Shown here: in pieces, positions 36,601 to 46,300 of the stretch | Numbering within the stretch: the stretch's first letter is position 1 | Layout of the letters: every line of letters begins with the position of its first letter | Source: Oasisia sp. SBJ-2009 | Taxonomy: Eukaryota; Annelida; Polychaeta; Sabellida; Siboglinidae | Assembly: GCA_964017155.1 (NCBI GenBank) | Contig: OZ024857.1 | Location: forward strand, 1,718,701-1,782,700 | Direction of reading: 5' to 3' | Length of the DNA stretch: 64,000 nucleotides | Made by a program: the position numbers and the translations under genes | Notes under the pieces: model-generated | What the model was told of the DNA's origin: nothing | Databases searched by the model: none | Seen by the model: only the letters and a program-made list of their open reading frames with translations

Positions 36601-39600
36601 AGTCGGACAGCGGGGGGAGCGACGGATCGCAGGAGAAACCGCGAGACGATCGATTGGAGCGACGCAATGACGAGGCACGGCGTCGACATCGCAACCGAAG
36701 CCGGTCGAGCTCAAAGGAGCGCCTACACCACCACGCGAAATCGTCGAAACACAGGCATTCGCATCGAAGGTCGAGGACGCCGGAGCGAGAGCGGTCTCGC
36801 AAGCGGCGCGATCACAGTCGCGAGCGCAACCGTGACGCATCGCGGGTCAGCGCACGGTCTCGATCTCGCAGTCCACGCCGCCGCGACGAAACGCGGTCAA
36901 AACACGACCGATACGACCGGCCGGGGAAGTCACGTCAGAAGTCTGACCCGGCAGAGTATAAGAGCTCTATAAACTTGTTTAGTAGGTCGTTGAAAGACGC
37001 CGGAAACGATGCGGACTTTGGAAATCGTCGCTTCAAACTACGTCGGAACTCTTACAAGGATTTTATTCCGTCGGAAATCGTCGAGCCGCCAAAGAGGCCG
37101 TCTAGTGAGAAAATCGAGACGTATGAAGAGAAGTATCGTTCGCGCGGCCGGAAGAATGTGTATATTGAGGACAACCGCATCAAGGTGAAGGCTTCGGTGG
37201 ACGACTTTCACGACGACTCGTCCAGCTCTTCGTCAGACGTCATCATCATTGAGAGTGACACGGAGACGTCGTCAAAGAACCGCCTTGAAAAGAGGTTTCC
37301 CGATAAGCCGAAGATGAAGAGTAACGTAGAGAAGATGGGAACTGGAAAGACGATCTCTGATAAGCCAAAGCCGAAGTCTAGCGTTGAGCAGACGTTGTCG
37401 GCAAGCAGCAGTGGAAACAGACCACCCGAGGACACTCAACGTTCACGCTCCCCGTACAGGGTGACTAGTCAGGGGCGACAGACAGGCGCTCGGTCCCCGA
37501 ATAGAGTGATTGGTGACGGGCAGCAATCCCGTTCGAGGTCCCCACCGTGTCAGGGGCGGCAGACTAACTCACGGTCTCCAAGTGGGATGACAGGTAAGGT
37601 ACACTCACGGTCGCCCTGTGGGGTGTCGAGTGAAGGGCGACAGAATCACTCGCAGTCACCGAGCAGGACGCACGGCGAGGAGAAACAAACTCATGCCCGG
37701 TCACCCAGCAGGGGTGCTAGCCAGGGGCGACTTGGCCTGGTGGATTCAACAGAGTCCTGCTACGACCCCTCTCAGCCCACAGACTCAGTGAGCCCCTCAC
37801 CCCCAGACGAACCCCCTGAGGAACTCGGCATGCCTACAGTTGTGTTCTCCACTGCTAACGACAGGCAGGGTGATATGATGCACCCAGGTCTCCGCATGCA
37901 AACGCAGATGATGACGGTCGACCCCCGAACCATGCCCCCTCCGATGCCCGGCAGCTTGATCATCCCCCCGCCACCGCCCCCTCACATGACCTTCAGCATG
38001 CTGGGTCCGGGGGTGCGCCCCCCGCCTCCGTTTCTCGTCAACAACCAACTGATGGGGTTGGACCAGTTCCCGCCGCGCTTCGCCCAGCCGCGCCTCGGCT
38101 GGCAGCCGATGCAGCTCGTGCAGCAGACACGCCACCTGGTGCCTGTGACGAGAAACGGCGTTCCGATGCAGCCGCCGCCGCACTCCGGCGCCGAGACGTT
38201 CACGTTGGACGCCTCGACGATGCTCTCGCTACACGGACTGCCCCCTAGGGAGGACATGGGCGGCATGTACCGCCCGCCGCTACCGCCAATGCCGGCTGTC
38301 AACAGTTCCCGTGCGTCGGTGCCGTCGCTGATCAACTCGGATCACATGTCGCAGTTCTCGACGTCGTCGCTCCCGAATTTCATGTCGACGATGAAGGCGT
38401 CCCGACGGTCGCCCGGCAGGGAGGGGACCACCTTCAAGATTCCCTTCCCACCCAACCACCCCAGGGTGGCGTTCTCGATGAGCTTGGATAACCACAGCGA
38501 CGCGAAGCAGGTCGGGTCGGAGTCTAACGAGGTCGTAGACATGGACGTGTCGTCGCCGCTGTCGGACGACCTGCTCGAGTCGTTCACCCCGCCCCCGTTC
38601 CACGACGACGACGATGACGCAAAGGGCGGCCGGGGAGACAGGGGTGGGGTTGGGAAGGGGAAGGAGGAAGTGCCGGGGTCAGCCGTAGAGCTGGATAAAC
38701 AGGAGAAGGTGAGCTGAGTTGTTTTAGTTCTCATTGAAAACACCCTAGTGACCGTGTATATTTATATATTTAATATCTATTATTTATCAATTATTTTAAT
38801 ATTTATTTATTTTTTACATTGTAATGTAATTAACTATTATTTATCAATATGAGTATTTTAGTATTATTAAGATTAATATTATTTATTTATATTGAACATT
38901 TTTGTTTTTTACGGATCTATTTATTTTACAACTACGTCTCTATTTTTTATCTTTAGGTAATCTGTACATTCATGTAAAGTGTAATGCGCCTCTGAATGGT
39001 TTTATTGCTAGAGATATGGCGTAGACAAATACTGTATTTATTATTTTATATATTATTATGTCATAGCTTTATGCAGAGACCCGTCCACCCGTCATTTGGA
39101 CGGGTAAAAACGAATATGGACGGGTAGAAATATTGGTGGACGGGTAAAAATGAAGGAGCAAAAAAAGGTCTTCCAAAACCATAGATATTGTTAGTTATGC
39201 CTTGAAAGTGCGTAAATGTAAATGGTGTCACATGTGTGTTTGTAGTCCTTTTCAGGTCAAAAATACATTTAAAGTGTGTGCACTGGCTTATCAGTCAACA
39301 TGTCCACCAAAACGTGTGACTGCCGATAATTTGATCCTGCATAAAGCCCTGCCATTCTCCCGTCATTTGGACGAGTAAAACCTGATGTGGACTGGTAGAA
39401 TATAGAAATATCAGTTAGAAATATCAGTGGACGGGTGAAAGAATGAAGATGCAAAAACGATATTCAGAAATCATAGATATGCCATCCAAAACATTTGTGA
39501 CTGGCCAAAAATGTATCCTGCATAAATGGAAATATGATTTGCATGGTGTATCTTTTCAGATTTTTTTTTTACAAATGTTTTTATTTTCTGTAGCATGTCG

Positions 39601-41780
39601 TCTATTATTTTTAGGTGTCGAGTGACAGTCTATAGTGATTGCATTGCACATTTTCGGATGTGACTTTTTTGAGATTGTGAGCGCATTGATTACAGATCGT
39701 GCGATAAAATAAAAGCTTAAATGCATTATTGTAACCCATTTGTGACACGATGTTGTCGTGAAGGAAAAACAAACTAAGAGAACATTTCTTCATAATATTC
39801 ACAGTTAGTTTGGTACTAAAAAATGCTATGTTTAAACACAGCCCCTCACAAAGTGTATTATTAGCTTGTTTTCCATAAGGCAGACATGTTAGGTGTGCAG
39901 ATAAAAAGGCCAGATATCACACTAAACCTGATACTATTTCGACTAGCCTCTTCGACTCCAATGCTTGTAATCCATTAAGTCCTGTAGTCCAGGGGCCAGT
40001 TTCATGGAGCGTACTTACGACATTGTATGTAGTGGGCAATAACTCATCGAAAGCCTAAGACGTCGTAAAGTTATGCTAGTTGCGTTTCTCGAATCTGCTC
40101 CATAGTTGCACTTAGCTGCGCCATGTATTTAGTAGGCATAACTTTACACTAGTTGAAATATTTACTGGATGCTCCCGATGTTCGTTGATGCTCCCGACAC
40201 GCCCACTCTCAACATAGATATTTTTAATGTTTACACAGGATATCCTTTACATTCACCATAGCTTGGCAAGAGCAGCAGCTGGGGAGACAAGGGGTGTCCA
40301 GGGACAGCACAACTACTGGGACCCCCACCGCGACCTAATTAGGTCAATTCTACGTCACTTTACTTACACAAAAGCTAAATTGATCTCATAAAACCGTTCG
40401 TACTACATTGACGGTGCTGTTAGCTGCGACCAGTAGACGCCATAATTGCGAGTATGAAATTGGCCCCAGGCCCCCAGCCCTGTACAAGTGTTTGTTTTCA
40501 GTATCTGAAGAAGCTGAACCGCCAGGAGAGGGTCGTGGAGGAGGTGAAGCTCGCCATAAAGCCATTCTATGCAAAGGGTCAGATCAGTAAAGACGAGTAT
40601 AAGGACATCATGAGGAAGGCTGTGCCAAAGGTAAACATTACTCAGGGGCTGGATACAATAGCCGCGGGTTTAGTCAGTGGCTTGAGGTTTTTTGTATTAC
40701 TATTAATAATCTTTGTTTTGTTTAGTCACATCCAATGATGTTCATGGCTTTCCGTTCTTGCTCTCCATCATATCTTTTCACCACTCTTGCATCTTTCAGC
40801 TTCCTTCGATCTTCCCAAAACCCACGTCACACAGACATCCCATCTTGGCTTTTTCTCTGAAAATCTGAAGGATTACTTTGATCATTGTTAATATCGTCTC
40901 GTGGTTTCCGAGATTACTTTGATTCCATATATCATTGTTAATGTTAATACTGTCCCGTGCTGGTTTCAGAGATTACTTTGATTCCATATATTAATGTTAA
41001 TGTCTCATGCTGGTTTCAAAAATTACTTTGATTCCATATATCATTGTTAATTCTTGTGCTGGTTTCAGAGATTACTTTGATTCCATATATTACTGTTAAT
41101 GTCCTGGGCTGGTTTCAGAGATTACTTTGATTCCATATATTAATGTTAATGTCTCGTGCTGGTTTCAAAAATTACTTTGATTCCATATATCATTGTTAAT
41201 TCTTGTGCTGGTTTCAGAGATTACTTTGATTCCATATATTACTGTTAATGTCCCGGGCTGGTTTCAGAGATTACTTTGATTCCATATATTAATGTTAATG
41301 TCTCGTGCTGGTTTCAAAAATTACTTTGAATCCATATATCATTGTTAATTCTTGTGCTGGTTTCAGAGATTACTTTGATTCCATATATTACTGTTAATGT
41401 CCCGTGCTGGTTTCAGAGATTACTTTGATTCCATATATCATTGTTAATTCTTGTGCTGGTTTCAGAGATTACTTTGATTCCATATATTATTGTTAATGTC
41501 TCGTGCTAGTTTCAAAAATTACTTTAATTCCATATATTACTGTTAATGTCTCGTGCTAGTTTCAAAAATTACTTTGATTCCATATATCATTGTTAATGTT
41601 AACGCCGTTTCTTGCTGGTTTCAGATCTGTCACAGCAAGAGCGGCAACATCAACCCGGTGAAGATCCGCTCGTACGTGCAGGCGTACGTCGAGCAGGTGC
41701 AGCAGCTTCGCAAGTACAAGAAGCGGAAACAACTCGACGACGTCAACGGACACAAACGTAGCCGCTCCTCCCGCAAATGA
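24477..41780 (+). CDS. PHRF1: PHD and RING finger domain-containing protein 1 (PHRF1), 11 coding exons, complete
   Basis: Nuclear RING-type ubiquitin ligase/chromatin reader; vertebrate PHRF1 is linked to TGIF turnover, H3K36-methyl reading and Pol II. Exons 24477-24669, 26699-26913, 27560-27643, 28851-29189, 29817-29981, 30430-30632, 30927-31073, 31809-31921, 34666-38708, 40502-40630 and 41625-41780 join in frame to 5787 nt, or 1928 aa (human about 1650). Domains: acidic N-terminus 1-100; RING 104-144 (C104, C107, C122, H124, C127, C130, C141, D144; the final CPVD is typical of PHRF1); PHD 185-229 (C185, C188, C200, C203, H208, C211, C226, C229); basic tract 278-332; a long disordered region with acidic repeats, an RS domain and a [13 protein letters not shown]-interaction-like motif; Pro-rich region; conserved C-terminal helices ([31 protein letters not shown]). 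All introns are GT-AG. Confidence 0.95.
24670..26698 (+). other. PHRF1 intron 1 with a small tandem repeat
   Basis: A 2.0-kb AT-rich intron. From about 26285 to 26545 a 57-64-bp unit containing ATAATGTTCTTCC and TTGTTCTCTAAGTTAGATA repeats four times, ending about 150 bp before the exon 2 acceptor. A G10 homopolymer lies near 25535. Nothing else is recognisable. Confidence 0.6.
26699..26913 (+). CDS. PHRF1: PHRF1 exon 2 (RING finger, first part)
   Basis: 215 nt, residues 65-136. It contains [20 protein letters not shown] and [13 protein letters not shown], giving six of the eight RING zinc ligands. The acceptor is TTATTCCAG and the donor AAG|GTGCGG. Confidence 0.95.
27560..27643 (+). CDS. 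PHRF1: PHRF1 exon 3 (RING finger, last ligands)
   Basis: 84 nt, residues 137-164 ([28 protein letters not shown]). It supplies RING ligands C141 and D144. The donor is AAG|GTACGT. Confidence 0.94.
27644..28850 (+). other. PHRF1 intron 3
   Basis: AT-rich. About 28235-28320 resembles the start of the repeat at 39060 (shared TTGTCATAGCTTTAT and GACCCG.CCACCC.TCAT), so an old dispersed repeat is present. Nothing else is recognisable. Confidence 0.45.
28851..29189 (+). CDS. PHRF1: PHRF1 exon 4 (PHD finger)
   Basis: 339 nt, residues 165-277. The C4HC3 PHD finger reads [47 protein letters not shown]. It is followed by a basic [17 protein letters not shown] segment typical of PHRF1. The donor is CAG|GTACGA. 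Confidence 0.95.
29817..29981 (+). CDS. PHRF1: PHRF1 exon 5 (basic tract)
   Basis: 165 nt, residues 278-332. It is almost entirely Lys/Arg-rich ([27 protein letters not shown]), a likely nuclear localisation and nucleic-acid-binding segment. The acceptor is TTTTGCAG and the donor AAG|GTGTGT. Confidence 0.9.
30430..30632 (+). CDS. PHRF1: PHRF1 exon 6
   Basis: 203 nt, residues 333-399, beginning [20 protein letters not shown] and ending ...[11 protein letters not shown] across the junction. The donor is ATCC|GTAAGT. The 88-bp stretch starting at this donor is duplicated in the intron (30633-30800). Confidence 0.88.
30633..30805 (+). repeat. Two-copy ~88-bp repeat starting at the PHRF1 exon 6 donor
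   Basis: GTAAGTTGTGGCGCAAGGCA (30633) and GTAAGACTATGTGGCGCAAGGCA (30719) each begin a unit with CAGAAATTCCGC, TTTCTCCTGTGGGAT and GTGGGTAAATA. The second copy thus carries a decoy GTAAGA donor. Confidence 0.75.
30927..31073 (+). CDS. PHRF1: PHRF1 exon 7
   Basis: 147 nt, residues 400-448, including [15 protein letters not shown] and [20 protein letters not shown]. The acceptor is CTTTGCAG and the donor ATCAG|GTAAGC. Confidence 0.85.
31105..31265 (+). repeat. 31-bp minisatellite after the PHRF1 exon 7 donor
   Basis: Five units of GGTTGTCGATAGGGTGAGTT plus (C/T)AGAAACACTAA. Each contains GGGTGAGTT, a strong donor-like string. The array starts about 32 bp inside intron 7. The same intron later holds a (TGTGTG)n tract at 31645-31775. 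Confidence 0.8.
31809..31921 (+). CDS. PHRF1: PHRF1 exon 8
   Basis: 113 nt, residues 449-486, including [20 protein letters not shown] and VTIHRD. Vertebrate PHRF1 has a related 'LLGSI...Q' motif. The donor GACG|GTGAGTAGACGAGG is the first unit of the adjoining 21-bp array. Confidence 0.88.
31922..32985 (+). repeat. 21-bp minisatellite carrying the PHRF1 exon 8 donor
   Basis: About 50 units of GTGAGTAGACGAGGCTGGTC/AGTGTGTAGACGAGGCTGGTC. The first begins at the true 5' splice site (G|GTGAGTAGACGAGGCTGGTC). Many later units keep CAGTGAGTAGACG, an intact donor; the others read CAGTGTGTAGACG. Because 21 is divisible by 3, the array is open in both strands (CRRGWSV and LTSLVYT periodic peptides); these are not genes. 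Confidence 0.92.
32986..34248 (+). other. Middle of PHRF1 intron 8
   Basis: Contains a C-rich/pyrimidine stretch (33125-33210), and a short non-AT-rich segment (33280-33690) with two imperfect CTATCCGATTTGACATTTGAAA / CTTTCTGACTTAACTATGAAA repeats. The remainder is AT-rich. No gene is supported. Confidence 0.4.
34249..34654 (+). repeat. 16-bp minisatellite ending at the PHRF1 exon 9 acceptor
   Basis: About 25 units of CATCTGTAACAACTGG. The last unit ends 11-12 bp before the acceptor (CTTGTTTGCAG|GCTCACTGG). The unit itself does not contain the acceptor, though CTGGCATCTG and CTGGCCTTG are similar at their starts. Confidence 0.88.
34666..38708 (+). CDS. PHRF1: PHRF1 exon 9 (4-kb exon, disordered acidic/RS/Pro region)
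   Basis: 4043 nt, residues 487-1834, one uninterrupted frame. In order: acidic Ser/Thr-rich region; an 11-residue-type repeat ([20 protein letters not shown]...); a longer repeat with [20 protein letters not shown] units; an RS domain ([44 protein letters not shown]); [13 protein letters not shown], a SUMO-interaction-like motif; repeated SRSP/GRQT segments; and a Pro-rich stretch ([12 protein letters not shown]). The donor is AAG|GTGAGC; read-through would add VS and a stop. Human PHRF1 also keeps this region in one large exon. Confidence 0.93.
38709..40501 (+). other. PHRF1 intron 9 with dispersed repeats
   Basis: About 38965-39050 resembles a SINE/LINE tail also seen at 60565-60640 (shared CTCTGAATGGTTT and GGCATAGACAAAT/GGCGTAGACAAAT). 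Two partly tandem copies at 39060-39240 and 39350-39500 share CCGTCATTTGGACG and several GGACGGGTA.AA motifs, like the subterminal repeats of a MITE. About 40005-40150 contains ACGTCGTAAAGTTATGCTAG with a partly inverted partner, another likely MITE. Confidence 0.45.
40502..40630 (+). CDS. PHRF1: PHRF1 exon 10
   Basis: 129 nt, residues 1835-1877 ([43 protein letters not shown]). This is the conserved PHRF1 C-terminal helical module. The acceptor is TTTGTTTTCAG and the donor AAG|GTAAAC. Confidence 0.94.
40865..41615 (+). repeat. 50-60-bp minisatellite carrying the PHRF1 exon 11 acceptor
   Basis: About 14 units containing GCTGGTTTCAGAGATTACTT, TGATTCCATATAT and TTGTTAAT. The true acceptor is TTGCTGGTTTCAG|ATCTG, so the units repeat the GCTGGTTTCAG|A acceptor with its upstream bases. 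Some units carry TTTCAAAAATT, losing the AG. The array fills most of intron 10 and ends on the real splice site. Confidence 0.88.
41625..41780 (+). CDS. PHRF1: PHRF1 exon 11 (terminal)
   Basis: 156 nt, residues 1878-1928 and TGA (41778-41780). It encodes [35 protein letters not shown] and a basic tail, matching the end of PHRF1. Confidence 0.94.
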   Translation: MCHSKSGNINPVKIRSYVQAYVEQVQQLRKYKKRKQLDDVNGHKRSRSSRK

Positions 41781-42372
41781 GGCGCCCTCGACCGAAAGTA
41801 CTGTGTCGTTAACAGTGAACATTGTCGATGTCGCGGGCATGTTGTCTGGGGCATTGGCCCTGTCTAACCGCACCCGGTTGTTGCTTATATCACCACCAGA
41901 TGGCGCTTGGCGTGGGCATTGTTTTGCGCTATCGAGACACTGGCAACTTACTTTCTACAATCATGTTGACCGTTGGACTGATCGCATCGAGGCAGCATTC
42001 CTGTTGCTTGATCTCGACCCTCGGAGAAAATCTGTTTTCTGAATCTGTAGTGCAGTGGGAACGTTATACTCTGCATAGCACTTGTGTCGTCATGTCGGTG
42101 GTCGCAGATGTGCCGCATTGTTTTTATTTTTAAGTGCAAGTCATTGGTTTCGTCACGTCTGCTGCTGGATGAAGCCGCAGTCAAGCGCCAAAATGTGATG
42201 CGAAGCCATTCGACGGACCATGCATGCACGAGTGTGTCAACAGCACCACTGAACTTGACGTGTTTAATGAGATGTCGTGTTGTATATATTCCCCAGCATT
42301 TAAAACTTACCTAGCTGTCCCCTGCTCTTTCTACCGTTGCTGCATGTAGTCATTTTTCGCACACAAATTCCT

Positions 42373-42378
42373 AATAAA
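42373..42378 (+). promoter_or_regulatory. PHRF1 polyadenylation signal (AATAAA)
   Basis: CTAATAAAACAAC lies about 590 bp after the PHRF1 stop. A second AATAAA is at 42424-42429. Either could be used; transcript data would decide. Confidence 0.5.
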
Positions 42379-42806
42379 ACAACTTCTTAAGTTAAAAACT
42401 GCCACATAGTCGGTCGATGATTAAATAAAAAACTTAATTATGTTGACGTCTTGCGTGTCTGAATTCTTTGTGTCCCACTTTAGTTTATTTTAAAGTAGTC
42501 ACGCAGTTTTTCACGTAGATTTTTTTGTGAATGTTAGCACCATTTTGACTTATCTGTGAAACATTCAGCTGTACATCCACCATTATTACAGCCAGGTACT
42601 CATTCATCGAGCTGATAGAACCGGAGCAGTATGGTTTAAATGAACTGTCCTGTCCCTATGTACTGAAATGTTTGTATTGTTGCTTCACCTATTGGGTCAT
42701 AAGCAACAGCATGATCATGAACAGTTACAAAGATGTATGCAATGTGGTAAATACAATCAACTCCAACGTTAACACTGAATAACACAAACAAATGTTAATA
42801 TACATT

Positions 42807-42823
42807 TTTATTAAATTTTTATT
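42807..42823 (-). promoter_or_regulatory. GTF2H1 polyadenylation signals (two AATAAA)
   Basis: TTTATT on the plus strand at 42807-42812 and 42818-42823 gives two AATAAA hexamers about 440 bp past the GTF2H1 stop. Confidence 0.5.
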
Positions 42824-43258
42824 ACAAATGTAATGAACCAAGTAATTTACATTTTCAACACAGAACAGTTTATACAATCTGTAGCATTTGCATACTGGCA
42901 CAAGTAAATCTAGCACATTTCATAATAACTCGGAATTAACCAACTAACCAGACATTCAGAGCATCAAAACTGATCAGTGCATCCGGTCGAACATTGTTGA
43001 CACAACCAATTGGTAGCTGGAAATGCAAATAGAAATTAACAATTGTACAAACACACACATCGTTGAAACTTGACCAACCATACCGCATTTGAAAATCCTA
43101 TTTCATTGTAAACGTTCCCGGGTCGCCACATTTGATCGATGCTTCCTGAGCAATCACATTGTGCGTGCAGGGAGCAGTCATTTGAGAGGACTGTCAGCCA
43201 TTCGGTGGATGTGTGTGACATTAGGAGCAGGTCATGTCACAGGGACATTGGGCCGATG

Positions 43259-43345
43259 TCACGACTTCTTACTTAGTCGCTTCATCTGCCACACGTTGAA
43301 CTTGTTGTACGCTGCCTCCAGCATGGCCTCCAGGTGGCCAACCAG
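43259..43345 (-). CDS. GTF2H1: GTF2H1 exon 13 (terminal)
   Basis: 87 nt, residues 537-564 and [31 protein letters not shown]. This matches the conserved p62 C-terminus ('[21 protein letters not shown]'). The acceptor is CTGTTTCAG. Confidence 0.94.
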   Translation of the reverse strand: MVGHLEAMLEAAYNKFNVWQMKRLSKKS

Positions 43346-46300
43346 CTGAAACAGGAAGTAGGCCCGTAGAAGAAAGTCTTGAATTTGATTGGACCAAATT
43401 CAAGGCCTTGAACTCATTGAATTTTACAAAGTACCGGAGGTAGTCTTGAAAAGTTTTGAATTTAATTGTGGTCATTAAAATATTGTTTTGACTCAATTTT
43501 TGTGACGAATAACAGCCAGAAAAGGAAAAGCTTATGCACAAAAATAATTTGTGTGCATATTGGGCAATTGGCATTTCATTGTGGTCGGTGCCATTGTTTT
43601 CTTAGTCGAGCAAAAATTGTAATATTAATTTAATTTACTGCGCTTAAAATACATGCTCTGATACAACGCTGCACAAATATATCATTTTCATCCACTCAAC
43701 ACTGGTCAGGTCCGCACAGAAATTTGAGCAACCTGCATGTTTCTATTAGGTGCTCTGCCATCAAATAATGGCGAATGAATACCTTATAATGGTCTTACAT
43801 CAATTAGAGCACTGCATTGTAAACGATTTTGCATGTGAAGATGGATGCACATACCGATAAACGGAACTACGCAAAAGGCTAATTGTTGTGTCACACGACA
43901 GCCTGATTTTAGGACTGCTCAAAGTGCTTTACACTACAGTGTATTTCCTGACAGACATTCAATTACACACTAGACCAGGATAAAATATTCAGCCATTGCA
44001 ATTACTGTGCAAAGATACATACACATCAACCATTGTATATAGCCAGGTACTCATACAGCCACGTGAACTAGTGTCATATGTAGTAAAGAATCTTGCTCAT
44101 GAACACTGTTAAACCAGTGATATCATTGCATATCAGATAAAACTGTTTAGGTTTTGGCTGCTACATGCTGGTTCAGCTGACTTTGCTACATTGCATATGG
44201 TACCAGCCAGGGGTAGGGTAGTCAAGTAATCATCTATGGCTTGCAAGGTGTTACTATCAAGCACTACAAACACAATGTCCAAATCTGTTTTTTGCGAGCC
44301 CCCAAAAGACACTTTCGTTGTACATATAAGACACTCACATTGACGGTGTAATGGTAATTCTGAATTTTCTCTTTCACTGGCAGTAACTTGGCATATTGGA
44401 ATCTCTCAAGGCTGTCTTTCATGCGAACCGCCTGTCACAGAGAAAAGCACACAGTAACACAGCGCCACTAACAGGAAAGCAGATTTTTACAGCTAGCTCT
44501 ATAATTTAACAAATAATTATATTAAACATAGGTTGCCTGTTCTGCTACTAAGAATTGTGTTCTTTTACAGTTATTATCAGGATGTTTATTTCGTCCAACC
44601 CGTGGCTTGGTGTATGTTAACCAAAATGTCTCGACTACAACTTCAACAAAGTCACTCGCCTTTTCTTCAAGGAACTTTGACGTCGTCGGGAAACAAGACC
44701 AGAAATGACGCAGCAGCTCACACACCGCGTTGTACAGATGCTTCAGCTCTAGTTGGATGTCCGGGGACACCATCTCTGAAACACACACAGACCGCGTTGT
44801 ACAGATGCTTCAGCTCTAGTTGGATGTCCGGGGACACCATCTCTGAAACACACACAGGCCGCATTGTACAGATGTTTCAGCTCTAGTTGGATGTCTGGGG
44901 ACACCATCTCTGAAACACAAACATATCCATAATTACAACAGCCTCGCTTGAATGACTCTCACTTGGCTGTGTAACTTCACCAAGAAGGTAGTCTGGTGAC
45001 TTAGCTGGCTTTTGAGTGTTATCTGTGCAAGTGGCTAAAAAGTGCTGCCATCTCATGGAGCCTGGATAATCGAGGTTAATCTTGCCATAATACCTGTTTC
45101 ATAAACAACTGCAAATTTGTATTTATGTTTATATTAGTGTGAATATAAGATGTATGTTGAATAATTTTAATAATATCGCATTACCTTATAAAAGTATTGC
45201 CATTGCCATGACCAATATTTTAGTTTGTTTTTGTAGTTGGTCTGAGAGCCAATAACCATCTCGACCCTGTTCTGAAACAAGGCAGCCCTGGTGGCAACAT
45301 TGGCAGAGCATTAATACCCAGGCGGATGTGAGAGGTTAAAAAATGCTACCACCTCACGGAGTCGCATGCAACTTAACGTACACTGCCTAGATACCAACAA
45401 TATAAAATCGTTTTTGTACACGTCTTATGACAATTTCAACAAATTTAACTTACGGTGCAATTCGCGAGACATGCAACCTTGCATCAGAGCTCCCCCTGGT
45501 GAGAGTTCACCCAGAATACTCGCAGCGATGTTGTTTGGCAGAACCTGTAATGCAGAGTTGAAAACAGAGCGCTTCAATCAGCATCAATCAAAATGTTTGT
45601 GAAGTTTGACCTTCATTTAATGTGCACAACTGAAACTATAATATCAATAATGTTCTGCTTTTGACTATTTTACAATCTGTCTTCTAATAGGTATATCTGC
45701 GAATCACCCTAAGTCCACTTTAAAAATGTCTTTATTAATATAAAATCACAGATATATTCAAATATGGAGAGGCATGAATTATTGTGCACATATTATGTAC
45801 ACCTTTATATATATATATATATTTAAATATATATATATATATATAACTCAAATGTGATGACATATTCAATAACATAATTGCAATTGACACCATAAACTCT
45901 GAAAGTGAACATAATTCTATTCTACTATATTATAACAGAAGACAGATGAACAGGTTGCTAAATTTCCTTTTGGTTATGTGACTTATTCCCTCTGCCCACA
46001 ATACGCAGTGCATTTGTTGTGAAGAGAAATCGATCATGTGACATCTTCACAACAAAAAGAACGACAAGAACAGACCATGAACGAACACCAGTGTCAAGCC
46101 AAAACACACCTGTGTCAGTTGCGGTTGCCATGACAACATCTCCTGCACAACAGTCCTGGACGCCCGGAGCACGTCGTCGTTGGTGTGGTACTGGGCCGAA
46201 GTAACCACCGTTGGCCCGTGGAGGTAGCGGTCGAGCCGGGTCAGTCGTAACGCTGGTGCACTGCCACTACCACCAGGTGGCGCCAGGTCAGTGTACTCCA

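Larger units (their letters stand above)
41781..43258. other. Convergent 3' UTRs of PHRF1 and GTF2H1
   Basis: The spacer between the two stop codons. PHRF1 polyadenylation signals lie at 42373-42378 and 42424-42429 (AATAAA, plus). GTF2H1 signals lie at 42807-42812 and 42818-42823 (AATAAA on minus). Between them about 42560-42640 is a fragment of the tRNA-derived SINE (AGCCAGGTACTCATTC). Confidence 0.7.

Noticed and set aside
34741..38603. Numerous ORFs on both strands inside PHRF1 exon 9
   Set aside because: Shadows of the long GC-rich, low-complexity reading frame.
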